A stretch of DNA of 64,000 bases from F1-60-MAGs149 sp037133755 (GCA_037133755.1 JBAXNN010000011.1:27937-91936); one strand, 5' to 3'; numbered from the stretch's first letter, positions 51,759 through 61,255 are shown. Notes: generated by a model from the sequence alone, not told the origin. A program made the numbers and translations.

Positions 51759-52615
51759 TCAACAGCACGCTCCGCATTGCCGTGCCCTCGAAGGGACGTC
51801 TGGCTGCACCCACCATCGCGCTCCTCCAGGCTGCCGGCATTCCCGTACCCGCCGACGACCGCCGCCTGCTGGTTCCCATCCCCGATCAGAACGTGGAGCT
51901 GTTGTTCGCGCGTACCGACGACATCCCCACGCTCATCCGCGATGGCGCCGCCGATGTCGGCATTGCTGGCAGTAACCAACTGCTGGAGCACGGCAGCGAC
52001 GGCGTCGAGGAACTTGCACGTCTCGGGTTCGGTGCCTGCCGGCTGGACATCGCCGTGCCCGTTGATTCCCCGATTCACGCGACGGCCGATCTGTCCGGAC
52101 GCCGCATCGCCACCTCCCATCCCGTTGTACTCAAGGCGCACCTCGCCGAACAGCAGATCGACGCGATCGTCGTCACGCTGACTGGGTCCGTCGAACTCGC
52201 CCCGACGATCGGCGCGGCCGAGGCAGTGTGCGATCTCGTCTCGACCGGCGAAACGCTGCGGCAGAACGGGCTGCGACCGATTGCCACCATTCTGCGGTCT
52301 GAGGCGGTCTTGCTGGGCGCTACGGAGCAGCGTGATACCGCGGGAGTCGCTGTGCTGTGCACGGCCATCGACTCGGTTCTGGCCGCGCGTCCCAAGCGCT
52401 ATCTGATGCTGAACGCGCCGGATAGCTCGCTCGACGCAATCGTCAACCTGCTCCCCGGCATTGACGCCCCCACGATTCTGCCGCTGGCGCGCTCCGACAT
52501 GCACGCCGTTCACGCGGTGGTGGATGCAGCAGACCTCCCGCGCCTGCTTCATCCTCTCAAGGAAGCCGGTGCATCTGGCCTCCTCGTCCTCCCCATCGAG
52601 CACCTGATTCCATGA
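51755..52615 (+). CDS. hisG: ATP phosphoribosyltransferase, long form
   Basis: ATG 51755 gives 286 residues starting LRIAVPSKGRLAAPTIALLQ. GAADVGIAGSN, GACRLDIAVP and LVSTGETLRQNGL are the HisG motifs. The C-terminal 75 residues fit the ACT-like regulatory domain of the long form, so no HisZ subunit should be needed and histidine feedback inhibition is expected. It is the first committed step of histidine synthesis. Confidence 0.93.
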   Translation: MINSTLRIAVPSKGRLAAPTIALLQAAGIPVPADDRRLLVPIPDQNVELLFARTDDIPTLIRDGAADVGIAGSNQLLEHGSDGVEELARLGFGACRLDIAVPVDSPIHATADLSGRRIATSHPVVLKAHLAEQQIDAIVVTLTGSVELAPTIGAAEAVCDLVSTGETLRQNGLRPIATILRSEAVLLGATEQRDTAGVAVLCTAIDSVLAARPKRYLMLNAPDSSLDAIVNLLPGIDAPTILPLARSDMHAVHAVVDAADLPRLLHPLKEAGASGLLVLPIEHLIP

Positions 52616-54315
52616 CTGACCTCGACATCCCTTGGATCCGCCCCGAACTGGCCCAGCCCTCGCCCTACCGCTGGCAAGAGGGCATTCCCGACGAGGTTGT
52701 GGCGCGGTTTGACCTCAATACGCTGCCGCTCAATCCCTCGTGGTGGCCGGGTATCGCCCGGACGATCGCAGCGCAGTCCGTTAGCTCCTACCCCGAAGCC
52801 GACTACGCGCCGCTCAAGCGGGCGATTGCCAGCTACCTCGGCATCGACGCGGCCTGCGTGGTGCCCACGGCTGGCGGCGACGAGGCAATTCTCCTGACCG
52901 CCTGGCTGGCGCTCGGCCGGGGCGATCGTGCCGTCGTGGGACGCCCCACGTACCAGCTGCACGCCACGAGCGTGCGCATGACGGGCGCCGAGCTGGATCT
53001 GGTTGACCCGTTGCCCGGTCCCGCGCTGCGCCTCGACCTCGACACGATCGCGGAGAAGGCCAAGGGCGCGCGCCTCGTCTGGCTCTGCTCGCCGAACAAC
53101 CCGACGGGCGAGGACATCCCGGCCGACAAGATTCGCGAGATCGCGGCGAACTGCGAAGGCCTCGTCTGCGTCGACCAGGCCTACCTCGAGTTCGGCGGAG
53201 CGACCGACCACCTGGCGCTGCTCGACGAACTGCCGAACATCGTCTTCGTGCGAACGTTCTCGAAGGGCTGGGGCATGGGCGCGTTGCGTGCCGGCTATGC
53301 CGTCGCCAACCCGCTCGTCGCCGGTGCCATGGATGCCCTGCGGCCGCCGGGCTCCCTCTCCACCGGCTCCGCCCTCGGCGCCGAGCTGGCGTGCGCGCAT
53401 GCGGACACGATGCGGGCGGATACGGCGAACTACCGCGCCGAGCGCGAGCGTCTCAGCGCCGGCTTCCGCGAACTCGGGCTCGAGATCATCGGCGAGGCAG
53501 GCAACTTCGTCTGTGCCCGCACCCCGTGGTCGGGTGACGAGCTCTTCGGCAAGCTCGCCAGCCGCGGGCTGATCGTGCGCACCTTCGGGCACGAGCCGCT
53601 GCTCGCTGACGCCTTCCGCGCCTGCGTGGCGGTGCCGGCAGACGACGACAAGTTGCTGGCGGCGCTGGCCGACCTGCTCGGCAAGCCGGCCCCCGCACCC
53701 GCCGACCCAACCGTTGGCGCCAGCACGTTTGGTCGTGGCGCGCTCATCGAGCGACGCACGAAAGAGACGGACATCCGCCTGCGCGCCACGCTCGACGGCA
53801 GCGGTAACGCACGCATCGCCACGGGAGTCGGGTTCCTCGACCACATGCTGACGGCACTCGGGCACCACTCGTTGATGGATCTCGAACTTGCCTGCACCGG
53901 CGACACGCACATCGATCCGCACCACACGGTCGAGGACTGCGGCATCGTGCTGGGCCAGGCGATCGACGCCGCCCTCGGCAACCGCGCAGGGATCACCCGC
54001 TTTGGCGACGCCTCCGCCCCACTGGATGAGGCGCTCGGCCGGGCCACTGTCGATTTCTCTGGTCGCGGCTCGAGCACCGTGCGCATCACGTTCACCGACA
54101 CGATGATCGGTGAGCTGCCGACGTCGCTGATCCCGCACCTAATCGACTGCATCGCGATCAATGCCCGCGCCACGATTCATGTGGAGGCAAACGGCGAGGA
54201 CGACCATCACATCGCCGAAGCGGCGTTCAAGGCGCTGGCGCGCGCGCTCCGAGAAGCCTGGTCGATGGATCCGCGTCGCGGTACGCAGATCGCGTCGACC
54301 AAGGGCTCGCTCTGA
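52612..54315 (+). CDS. hisCB: Bifunctional HisC-HisB fusion (histidinol-phosphate aminotransferase / IGP dehydratase)
   Basis: Residues 1-358 are a HisC-type class I aminotransferase: PSWWPGIART, PTAGGDEAILLTAWLAL, CSPNNPTGEDI, VDQAYLEFGG and FVRTFSKGWGMGALRAGY with PLP Lys218. A Pro/Ala linker (about 358-370) leads to residues 376-567, a complete HisB dehydratase: RRTKETDIRLRATLDGSG, GVGFLDHMLTALGHHSLMD, DPHHTVEDCGIVLGQA and EDDHHIAEAAFKALARAL with the metal-binding His/Glu residues. The frame is continuous with no stop or internal start signal at the junction. HisB catalyses step 6 and HisC step 7, so the fusion links successive reactions. Confidence 0.93.
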   Translation: MTDLDIPWIRPELAQPSPYRWQEGIPDEVVARFDLNTLPLNPSWWPGIARTIAAQSVSSYPEADYAPLKRAIASYLGIDAACVVPTAGGDEAILLTAWLALGRGDRAVVGRPTYQLHATSVRMTGAELDLVDPLPGPALRLDLDTIAEKAKGARLVWLCSPNNPTGEDIPADKIREIAANCEGLVCVDQAYLEFGGATDHLALLDELPNIVFVRTFSKGWGMGALRAGYAVANPLVAGAMDALRPPGSLSTGSALGAELACAHADTMRADTANYRAERERLSAGFRELGLEIIGEAGNFVCARTPWSGDELFGKLASRGLIVRTFGHEPLLADAFRACVAVPADDDKLLAALADLLGKPAPAPADPTVGASTFGRGALIERRTKETDIRLRATLDGSGNARIATGVGFLDHMLTALGHHSLMDLELACTGDTHIDPHHTVEDCGIVLGQAIDAALGNRAGITRFGDASAPLDEALGRATVDFSGRGSSTVRITFTDTMIGELPTSLIPHLIDCIAINARATIHVEANGEDDHHIAEAAFKALARALREAWSMDPRRGTQIASTKGSL

Positions 54316-54316
54316 C

Positions 54317-54925
54317 GTGACCGCAGTCACAGTCGTCGACTACGGCGGCGGCAACGTCCGCTCGTTATGCGCTGCACTCGAACGGTGTGGCGCTGCGGTG
54401 ACGGTGTCTGCGGATCCCAGCGTGGTTGCCGCGTCCCCGCGGCTGATGCTCGCCGGTCAGGGGGCTGCCGGTGCCGCCATGCAGGCGCTGGAGTCGTCGG
54501 GGCTCGCCGAGGCGTTGCGTGACGCCGCGCAGCGGCACGTGCCACTGCTCGGAGTGTGCGTCGGCCTGCAGGTGTTGTTCGACCACTCGGACGAGGACGA
54601 CTGCGCCTGCCTCGGACTGCTGCATGGCTCCGTGCACCGCATTCAGGGCGCTGACCGCCTGCCCCATCTCGGCTGGAACGACGTCGAGCCGCTGATCGAG
54701 CACCCGCTCACGCAGGACTTGCCCGCCATCACCTACTTCGCGCACTCCTACGCCGTTACGGCCGACATTCCGTCCGCGGTGGCTGTGACGCGCATCGATC
54801 AAACGACAATCGCGTCGGTGGTGGCACGTGGCTCCGTCGCTGGTGCGCAGTTTCACCCCGAGCGCTCGTCGGAGGCTGGCCGCCAGCTACTGCGCCGCTT
54901 CCTCGACTGGGATGGGAGCCACTGA
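54317..54925 (+). CDS. hisH: Imidazole glycerol phosphate synthase glutaminase subunit
   Basis: GTG 54317 gives 202 residues starting TAVTVVDYGGGNVRSLCAAL. The catalytic Cys is in LLGVCVGLQVLF, and the His/Glu pair is in GAQFHPERSSEAG. It hydrolyses glutamine and passes ammonia to HisF. It follows the hisCB stop after 1 nt and overlaps hisF by 1 nt (TGATG). The longer frame back to 54161 lies inside hisB. Confidence 0.94.
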   Translation: MTAVTVVDYGGGNVRSLCAALERCGAAVTVSADPSVVAASPRLMLAGQGAAGAAMQALESSGLAEALRDAAQRHVPLLGVCVGLQVLFDHSDEDDCACLGLLHGSVHRIQGADRLPHLGWNDVEPLIEHPLTQDLPAITYFAHSYAVTADIPSAVAVTRIDQTTIASVVARGSVAGAQFHPERSSEAGRQLLRRFLDWDGSH

Positions 54926-55674
54926 TGTTGCGCCGCCGCATCATCCCTTGCCTCGACGTCTCGGGTGGCCGCGTCGTCAAGGGCGTCGAGTTCGTCAACC
55001 TGCGCGACTGTGGCGAGCCGGTCGACGCCGCGCTGCGCTACGCCGAGCAGGGCGCCGACGAGTTGTGCTGGCTCAACATCACCGCGGGCGATGAGGCGTG
55101 GGACCACCTGTTGGCGCAGGTGGCCCATGCCGGCACGCGCATCGACGTACCGCTGACGGTCGGTGGCGGCGTCTCCGATGAGCCGCACGTGCGCGACCTG
55201 CTGGGGGCCGGCGCCGACAAGGTGTCGATCAACAGCGCAGCGCTCGATCGTCCTGACCTCGTCGCCGAGTGTGCCGAACGTCATGGATCGCAATGCATCG
55301 TGGTGGCCATCGACGCCCGCCGGACGGGCGACGTCTGGGAGGCGGTTGCCTCGGGCGGCCGCCGCGTCACCGGACGCAATGCGGTCGAGTGGGCGCGCGA
55401 GGCCGTCGAGCGCGGCGCGGGCGAGCTGCTCGTCACGAGCATGGACTCCGACGGCACGCAGCGCGGCTACGCCCTTGATCTCTACGAGCGTCTGCTCGCG
55501 GCAGTCGATGTGCCGATCATCGCCTCTGGCGGTGCCAGCAGCCCCGCCGATATCGCCGACGTCTTGGAACTCGGCGTCTCCGCCGCCTTGGCTGCGAGCA
55601 TCTTCCATGACGGCATCCACACGGTCGAGGAGGTGAAGCACACATGTCGGGAACGGAATCTGCCGATGCGCTGA
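54925..55674 (+). CDS. hisF: Imidazole glycerol phosphate synthase cyclase subunit
   Basis: This 249-residue barrel has IIPCLDVSGGRVVKGVEF with the first catalytic Asp, VGGGVSDEPHVRDLLGAGAD, KVSINSAAL, LLVTSMDSDGTQRGY with the second Asp, and IIASGGASSPADI. It forms IGP and AICAR with HisH. Typical HisF has DEL..LDIT; here the motif reads DELCWLNITAGDEA. Confidence 0.95.
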   Translation: MLRRRIIPCLDVSGGRVVKGVEFVNLRDCGEPVDAALRYAEQGADELCWLNITAGDEAWDHLLAQVAHAGTRIDVPLTVGGGVSDEPHVRDLLGAGADKVSINSAALDRPDLVAECAERHGSQCIVVAIDARRTGDVWEAVASGGRRVTGRNAVEWAREAVERGAGELLVTSMDSDGTQRGYALDLYERLLAAVDVPIIASGGASSPADIADVLELGVSAALAASIFHDGIHTVEEVKHTCRERNLPMR

Positions 55675-56288
55675 CGCTCACCGGCACGCCGCGCTTTGAC
55701 GGCGACGGGCTGATCCCCGCGATCTGCCAGGACACCATCGATGGCTCGGTCCTGATGCTTGCGTGGATGAACGCCGAGGCGCTCGAACGCACGCTCTCCA
55801 CCCGCCGCGCCTGGTTCTGGTCGCGTTCGCGCCAGGAGCTATGGGAGAAGGGTGCGACCAGCGGCAACGTGCTCACCGTGCAGGACGTACGGCTCGACTG
55901 CGACCAGGACGCATTGCTCGTGACGGTCTCCCCGGCTGGTCCCGCCTGCCACACCGGTGCCCGCACCTGTTGGGGCGACGACGCCGGCCCACTGCTCACG
56001 CGCCTCGTTGGCACGATCGAATCCCGCCGCGGCGCCGACCCCGAGACGTCGTACGTGGCAAGCCTCCTTGGCTCCGACCGCTCGCTCGCTGCCGGCAAGG
56101 TGGCCGAGGAATCGGCCGAAGTGCTCGATGCCCAGCCCGGGTCGGATCATCAGGTCGAGGAGGCCGCCGACGTGCTGTTTCATCTCTTGGCACTGCTCGC
56201 CCGTGACGGCGTGGATCCCCTCCGCGTGCTCGACGTGCTCGCGCAGCGCGAGGGTCTGCCACCGCGCTGGCTGCGAGACGCGACGTGA
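55644..56288 (+). CDS. hisIE: Bifunctional phosphoribosyl-AMP cyclohydrolase / phosphoribosyl-ATP pyrophosphatase
   Basis: The N-terminal part (to about residue 115) is HisI: GLIPAICQDTIDGSVLMLAW, FWSRSRQELWEKGATSGN, VRLDCDQDALLV and CHTGARTCW with zinc-binding Cys. The C-terminal part (about 118-205) is HisE: SYVASLLGSDRSLAAGKVAE, ESAEV and VEEAADVLFHLLALLA. It overlaps hisF by 31 bp. It performs steps 2 and 3 of the pathway and closes the operon; hisD and a HisN phosphatase are absent from the window. Confidence 0.94.
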   Translation: MSGTESADALTLTGTPRFDGDGLIPAICQDTIDGSVLMLAWMNAEALERTLSTRRAWFWSRSRQELWEKGATSGNVLTVQDVRLDCDQDALLVTVSPAGPACHTGARTCWGDDAGPLLTRLVGTIESRRGADPETSYVASLLGSDRSLAAGKVAEESAEVLDAQPGSDHQVEEAADVLFHLLALLARDGVDPLRVLDVLAQREGLPPRWLRDAT

Positions 56289-57004
56289 GCGACGCTCCCG
56301 ACCAGTACGCAGGCATCGCGGAGATCTACGACGCCTGGTGCCTTGAGGTGCAGGAGGACATCGGCTTCTACGTCGGCATGGCGCTCGGTACGGAAACGAA
56401 GGTCGTCGAGCTCGCAGCCGGCACCGGACGCATCGCGATTCCCCTCGCCCTGTCGGGCTACGACGTCATTGCTGTGGACCGCTCGGAGGCGATGCTCGAC
56501 CTGTTGCGCGCCAAGGCGGCGGAGGCAGGAGCAGCCGAGCGGATCGACGTCCACATCGGCGACCTCACCGCCCCCGGCGTCGAGGGCCGGTACGACCGCG
56601 TGCTGGTGCCGTTCCGCAGCCTGCTCCACCTCGCCACCGACGAGGAGCGCTTTGCGGCCTTCCGCGCGATGCACGACCTCCTCACCCCGGATGGCTATCT
56701 CGCCTTCGACGTCTTCAGCCCCACCCCCGCTGACATCACGGCTACACACCAGGTCTGGCACCACCGGGATTCGGGCGCGAAGGAGCGAGCCGACTGGAAC
56801 CGTCCCGACGGAACCACGCACGTCGAGGTCGAGATGCGCGGCCGTACCACCACGCTCATCCTCCACCCGCTGCCGGCCAAGCGCTGGCTCGAACTCGTCG
56901 AGGAGGCCGGCTTCGAGGTGATCACCACCTGGGGTGGCTTTGACGGCGAGAAGGTGCGTGGCGACGACACCGGCGACCTCGTCGTGGTGGCGCAGCCGGC
57001 CTAA
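56285..57004 (+). CDS. Class I SAM-dependent methyltransferase
   Basis: This 239-residue protein has the SAM motif VVELAAGTGRIAIPLALSGY, VIAVDRSEAMLDLLRAK, VHIGDLTAPG and VLVPFRSLLHLATDEER. Substrate unknown. GTG 56285 overlaps the hisIE stop as GTGA, so it is co-transcribed with the his operon although no link to histidine is visible. The stop TAA interlocks with the TAG of the convergent secreted-protein gene. Confidence 0.88.
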   Translation: MSDAPDQYAGIAEIYDAWCLEVQEDIGFYVGMALGTETKVVELAAGTGRIAIPLALSGYDVIAVDRSEAMLDLLRAKAAEAGAAERIDVHIGDLTAPGVEGRYDRVLVPFRSLLHLATDEERFAAFRAMHDLLTPDGYLAFDVFSPTPADITATHQVWHHRDSGAKERADWNRPDGTTHVEVEMRGRTTTLILHPLPAKRWLELVEEAGFEVITTWGGFDGEKVRGDDTGDLVVVAQPA

Positions 57005-59061
57005 CCCGTCACGACGGACGGGGTGTCTGAGCCACCCCCGTTGTCGGATCCCGGCAGGTACGGAACCAACGCACGGCAGTCCACCGGTAGCTTGCGCGCG
57101 GCACCGCTCGAAGCGGCAATGGTCGCCGTGTTCGAGAACGGCTTGACTTGACCGAATTCAGGCTGCAGGTTCTTGCCCGTGCCCGTGACGCCAACCAAGC
57201 CGATCGCGTCGAACGGCATCATCAGGCTCGCGCCCGAGAGGAAGCCATGCAGCCTGGCGCCAGCGCCTGTGCCGCCGAGGATCAGCGTGTTTTGGATCGG
57301 ACCCGGTGATGTGAGCGCGAGGCACAGCAGGTCGTTTATGCCTGTTCCACGCATCAGCATGTACCCCGAGCCGACACCGACCTCGTGCGCAGCGCCGCCG
57401 ACCACCGTCATCCGGTCCGCCCGGGCAACGTACCGACCACCCGCGAAGGCAGCGAGCGCGCCCGGCCGTGCCGCGCCGTTGCCGCGGAGCGGCGTCGACC
57501 ATCGATAGCGCCCACCGAAAACCGACCCATCGAGGCGCATCGTGCTCGGGGCTTTGCCTGACGCACGCAGGGTCTTCCCCTTCGACAGCCGAATCGTCGT
57601 CGTGCCCGAGTAGCTGCTCGCTCGCACCGTGCCGCGCACGGCACCTGCACGCGCAGCGACGGACGTATAGACCTGACGGAAGACGAGCGGGTGCGGCTCG
57701 GCTGCCGGATTCGCACAGGTGGACTGGCTGTAGCCGGCAATGAACGCCACGCGCACCTCATGCGGCCCGGCAGCGAGCGCAGTCGTGGAGAAGGTCGCGA
57801 CTGCCGGCGGTGGGTTCGTGAACGGGATGTTCTGCGTGCTCTCGTAGACGCCGTCGGCATTGGCGTCGATGCAGGCCTTCCCACCGAACTCCGAGTCCAT
57901 CTTGAGCGCCAAAGAAAGCGAGGCGCCGACGACGGGCGTGGCGGTATCGAGCGTGAACCAATTGCGGTAGTTACTGTCGTAGGAGGAGTCCGGTAGCGGC
58001 TTCAGTGACGTGGTGGCGGTGCTTGAGAGCCCCGCTGTGTTGGTCACCCTGACGCCAACCGTGGCGTCGCCGCCGGCCACTGCGATCGGCGCCAGCACAG
58101 AATTCGGAACAATCGCGACGCCAGCGGGCAGTGTTCCTGCCGGATCCGGGCTGTCCGAAGCGTCGCCATAGACACCGTCGCCATTGAGATCCCACGAATA
58201 GGTCAAGGCTCCGCCCGTCTCGTCGGTTGAGAGTCGGGCATCGACCTCTCGCCAGAGTGTGCGAGGCTCGGTGAACGCGCCACCTCCCAGCAGCACCGGC
58301 GTGGAACGTGCGATCAGCCTGGCCGTAGGGGCGGTAGCGGGCCCGGCCTCCTTCAGGCTGACCCTGACCCACGCGGTACCCTGGATCGGTCGCCCGAGTC
58401 CGACCACCGGAATCTCGACCCCGCTGCGGTAGCGGAACAGCAGGGGTTGCTTCGTGCTCGATGCCGTGGTGATGAAGAGGTAGGTACCGCCCGGCGTCGT
58501 GATGGGGGGCGCCTTCAACGTGATCGTCTTGCCGTTGAAAGCGTTGACGCATTGAGCGCCGTACACGAACGGCGAGCCCCAGGCAGGCAGCTGCTTGAAC
58601 AGGGCTTTCGTTGCACCGTTGGCCTGCGCGAGGATATCGTCGAGCAAGGTTCCGCCCGAGGTTCCGGTCACGGTCCCGAACAGTCTGAACGACTCGAAGT
58701 AGGCGTACATGCCGCTCGGGCAGGCCCACTCAGTTGTGGTCGGGGGTGTACCCCAACCGCCGGTGGGCCCTTCTTGGTAGCGCAACGGCGTCCACGTCAT
58801 CCACGAACCCGTGAGGTCGATCGTGACGTTGCTGTCGGCCACCAGATCGAGCGTCTTGTTCGTATCCACGGCGACGGGCTTGGCTGCCGCGGCCTTCGCC
58901 GCCGAACCCGAGCCCGCCGTGGCGGGAAGCGCCAGGCCGTCGGCCATGGGCGCCGGTGCCTTGCCGATCGAGAGGTACGTCGTCGGCGTCACGTAGCCGC
59001 AGGCGCCAGCGATCAGCGCCACCGCGAGCACGACCGGGATGATGAGGGGGAATCTATGCAT
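57001..59061 (-). CDS. Large secreted protein or lipoprotein with PKD-like segment
   Basis: The 686-residue protein begins MHRFPLIIPVVLAVALIAGA followed by Cys21, so it is a signal peptide and perhaps a lipobox. It is Gly/Ser/Thr-rich with few charges. LWREVDARLSTDETG, ALTYSWDLNGDGVYGD and VGVRVTNTAGLSSTATTS resemble a PKD-like beta-sandwich near residues 275-350. The last 200 residues are Gly-rich and end in DNGGGSDTPSVVTG. No enzyme motif was found. A surface or adhesion role is a guess from composition. Confidence 0.75.
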   Translation of the reverse strand: MHRFPLIIPVVLAVALIAGACGYVTPTTYLSIGKAPAPMADGLALPATAGSGSAAKAAAAKPVAVDTNKTLDLVADSNVTIDLTGSWMTWTPLRYQEGPTGGWGTPPTTTEWACPSGMYAYFESFRLFGTVTGTSGGTLLDDILAQANGATKALFKQLPAWGSPFVYGAQCVNAFNGKTITLKAPPITTPGGTYLFITTASSTKQPLLFRYRSGVEIPVVGLGRPIQGTAWVRVSLKEAGPATAPTARLIARSTPVLLGGGAFTEPRTLWREVDARLSTDETGGALTYSWDLNGDGVYGDASDSPDPAGTLPAGVAIVPNSVLAPIAVAGGDATVGVRVTNTAGLSSTATTSLKPLPDSSYDSNYRNWFTLDTATPVVGASLSLALKMDSEFGGKACIDANADGVYESTQNIPFTNPPPAVATFSTTALAAGPHEVRVAFIAGYSQSTCANPAAEPHPLVFRQVYTSVAARAGAVRGTVRASSYSGTTTIRLSKGKTLRASGKAPSTMRLDGSVFGGRYRWSTPLRGNGAARPGALAAFAGGRYVARADRMTVVGGAAHEVGVGSGYMLMRGTGINDLLCLALTSPGPIQNTLILGGTGAGARLHGFLSGASLMMPFDAIGLVGVTGTGKNLQPEFGQVKPFSNTATIAASSGAARKLPVDCRALVPYLPGSDNGGGSDTPSVVTG

Positions 59062-59120
59062 CGGCGGGGCCGATTCATCACACTAGACGCTCTCGGGCCA
59101 CGATACAACTGTTACAGCAA

Positions 59121-60119
59121 TCAGCCGCGAATGTCGGCGACGAGTGCGTCGACGTCGGCGGGCGTGGTGTCCCACGCCGTCATCAGGCGCGCCACGTTGC
59201 GCGGAGCGTCCCAGATGTAGAAGTGATGCTTCTCGGCAAGCACCTGGATTCGCTCGGCGGGTAGTACGGCGAACACCGCATTGGCTTCGACGGGATAGTC
59301 GATGGTGACGCCGGGCACATCCTTGATTCCGGCGGCCAAGCGCGCGGCCATCGTGTTGGCATTGGCGGCATGCTGGCGCCAGCGGTCGTCGCTCAGCAGC
59401 GCGTCGACCTGGGCGGCAACGAAGCGCATCTTGGACTGCAGCTGCGTCGCCTGCTTGCGCGCGTTCTGGATCGGACCGCGCAGCGCGGGGTTGCGGGCCA
59501 CGACGACCTCGGCGCCCATCGCGCCGTTCTTGGTGAGGCCGAACGAGATGATGTCAGCGCTCGGGGCGACCTCCCCCAGCCCGCACCCGTTGTGGACCGC
59601 GGCGTTGCAGAGCCGCGCGCCATCGACGTGCAGCAGCATGTCGTGCTCGTGGGCCCAGTCCGCGATGTCCTGCACCGCGGCCGGCGTGTAGGCGGTGCCG
59701 CACTCGGTCGACTGCGTGATGCTCACGACGCGTTGGACGACGTGATGCTGTTCGCGCGAGCGCAAGGCGCCTTCGAGCAGCTCGGGCGTGAGGCGCCCAT
59801 CAGGCGTGGCGATGGTCTCGATCTTCGATCCGGTGATGCGTTCGGGAGCACCAGTCTCATCGAGGTCGATGTGCGCACCCTTGGCGGCCAGCACGCACTC
59901 CCAACCGCGCAGGGAGAGCGACAGGGCCACGACGTTCGATCCCGTCCCCGTCAGGCACAGCGCGAAGGCGGCATCGCCGAAGGCATCGCACAGGCGTGCC
60001 TCCGCACGCTCGGTCCATTGGTCGGCGCCGTACCCGGAGGCATGGCCAACGTTGGCGGCCGCAATCGCCTCCAGCACCTCCGGCGCAATGCCGGCGTGGT
60101 TGTCGCTCCCGAAGGTCAT
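59121..60119 (-). CDS. ltaE: Low-specificity L-threonine aldolase family protein
   Basis: This PLP protein starts MTFGSDNHAGIAPEVLEAIA and has GTGSNVVALSLSL, SITQSTECGTAYTPAAV, LHVDGARLCNAA and ISFGLTKNGAMGAEV with the PLP Lys. This is the beta-eliminating lyase fold of threonine aldolases, which split threonine or allo-threonine to glycine and acetaldehyde. ATG 60119 is preferred; GTG 60128 would overlap the upstream stop by 8 nt. Glycine formed could feed the cleavage system elsewhere in the window. Confidence 0.9.
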   Translation of the reverse strand: MTFGSDNHAGIAPEVLEAIAAANVGHASGYGADQWTERAEARLCDAFGDAAFALCLTGTGSNVVALSLSLRGWECVLAAKGAHIDLDETGAPERITGSKIETIATPDGRLTPELLEGALRSREQHHVVQRVVSITQSTECGTAYTPAAVQDIADWAHEHDMLLHVDGARLCNAAVHNGCGLGEVAPSADIISFGLTKNGAMGAEVVVARNPALRGPIQNARKQATQLQSKMRFVAAQVDALLSDDRWRQHAANANTMAARLAAGIKDVPGVTIDYPVEANAVFAVLPAERIQVLAEKHHFYIWDAPRNVARLMTAWDTTPADVDALVADIRG

Positions 60120-60120
60120 C

Positions 60121-60873
60121 TCAGCCACGGCTGCGGCTCCGAAAGGCGAGCGAGAGCGCGATCGCGCCCGCGGCCGCGACGTTGAGCGATTCGGCCCGGT
60201 CGGACTGCGGGATGCGACAGATCACAGCGGCACGTTTCCGCACCGAGACCGGCAGTCCTTCGCGCTCGGCACCGAGCGCCAGGAGCACCGGACCACTGAA
60301 GTCCACGTCGGCGATATCCGTGTCGCCGTGCCCGTCAAGCGCGACGAGGCGCGCATCGGGATACGCATCGGCGACATCGGCGACGGGGAGAGTCGGCACC
60401 ATGAACGTGGCTCCCATGGCTGCGCGCACGGCCTTTGGCCCCGTGGGGTCGGCAGACGGTGCGCCGAGCACGGCAACGTCAGCGCCGAACGCCGCGGCCG
60501 AGCGAAGGAGCGTGCCGACGTTCCCGGGATCTCCCACGCCGCAGAGTGCGACACCGAGACCAGCCAGCTGCGACGGAGCCTGCGGCAGCGATGCCGTCTT
60601 CACGACACCGATCTGGCGCGTGCCGGATCCAAGGGACGAGAAGCCGTCGAGAATGTCGCCGCGCACCACAAGCGGTGTGAACCCCGCGCCCTGCGGCGAC
60701 GGCGTCTCATCGCGTACGAGCAGATCCTCGAAGCTGCACCCGGCACGCAGCGCGGCCTCGACGAGATCCTCGCCCTCGATCACGAACGCCCCAGCCTCAC
60801 GCCGTGCGGACGTGCGCGCAAGCGAGCGCACACGCAGCAGCCGTGGGTTCCGCGGGCTGCGGATGGGCTCCAT
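60121..60873 (-). CDS. SpoU/TrmH-family RNA 2'-O-methyltransferase
   Basis: ATG 60873 gives 250 residues starting MEPIRSPRNPRLLRVRSLAR. The SPOUT motifs are VALCGVGDPGNVGTLLRSAA (motif 1), VLLALGAEREGL (motif 2) and IPQSDRAESLNVAAAGAIAL (motif 3). It methylates a ribose in rRNA or tRNA; the exact site cannot be told. It follows rplT after 13 nt, as often in bacteria (infC-rpmI-rplT-spoU). Confidence 0.92.
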   Translation of the reverse strand: MEPIRSPRNPRLLRVRSLARTSARREAGAFVIEGEDLVEAALRAGCSFEDLLVRDETPSPQGAGFTPLVVRGDILDGFSSLGSGTRQIGVVKTASLPQAPSQLAGLGVALCGVGDPGNVGTLLRSAAAFGADVAVLGAPSADPTGPKAVRAAMGATFMVPTLPVADVADAYPDARLVALDGHGDTDIADVDFSGPVLLALGAEREGLPVSVRKRAAVICRIPQSDRAESLNVAAAGAIALSLAFRSRSRG

Positions 60874-60886
60874 CAAGGGCGGTTGC

Positions 60887-61246
60887 CTACGCGGCGAGCG
60901 CGGATTTCGCCTGCTCGGCAAGGACGCCGAACGTGGCGGGCTCGTTGAGCGCGAGGTCCGCGAGGATCTTGCGATCCGCCGTCACACCGGCCAGCTTGAG
61001 GCCGTGCATGAACTGCGAGTACGAGAGCTCGTGCTGACGGGCGCCCGCATTGATGCGGACGATCCAGAGCGAGCGGAAGTCGCGCTTGCGGACGCGGCGG
61101 TCGCGGTAGGCGTAGTTGCCCGAGCGGGCAACCTGCATCTTGGCCTGGCGGTAAAGCTTGGACTTCAAGCCCCAATAGCCGGACGCCTCTTCGAGGACCT
61201 TGCGGCGCTTCTTCTGCGCGTGAACGGAACGCTTGACGCGAGTCAT
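60887..61246 (-). CDS. rplT: 50S ribosomal protein L20
   Basis: This 119-residue basic protein has TRVKRSVHAQKKRRKVLEEA, GYWGLKSKLYRQAKMQV, YAYRDRRVRKRDFRSLWIVR and QLHELSYSQFMHGL-like sequence (RQHELSYSQFMHGL). It binds 23S rRNA early in assembly and represses its own operon in many bacteria. It is 9 nt after rpmI. Confidence 0.97.
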   Translation of the reverse strand: MTRVKRSVHAQKKRRKVLEEASGYWGLKSKLYRQAKMQVARSGNYAYRDRRVRKRDFRSLWIVRINAGARQHELSYSQFMHGLKLAGVTADRKILADLALNEPATFGVLAEQAKSALAA

Positions 61247-61255
61247 GCCTAAACC

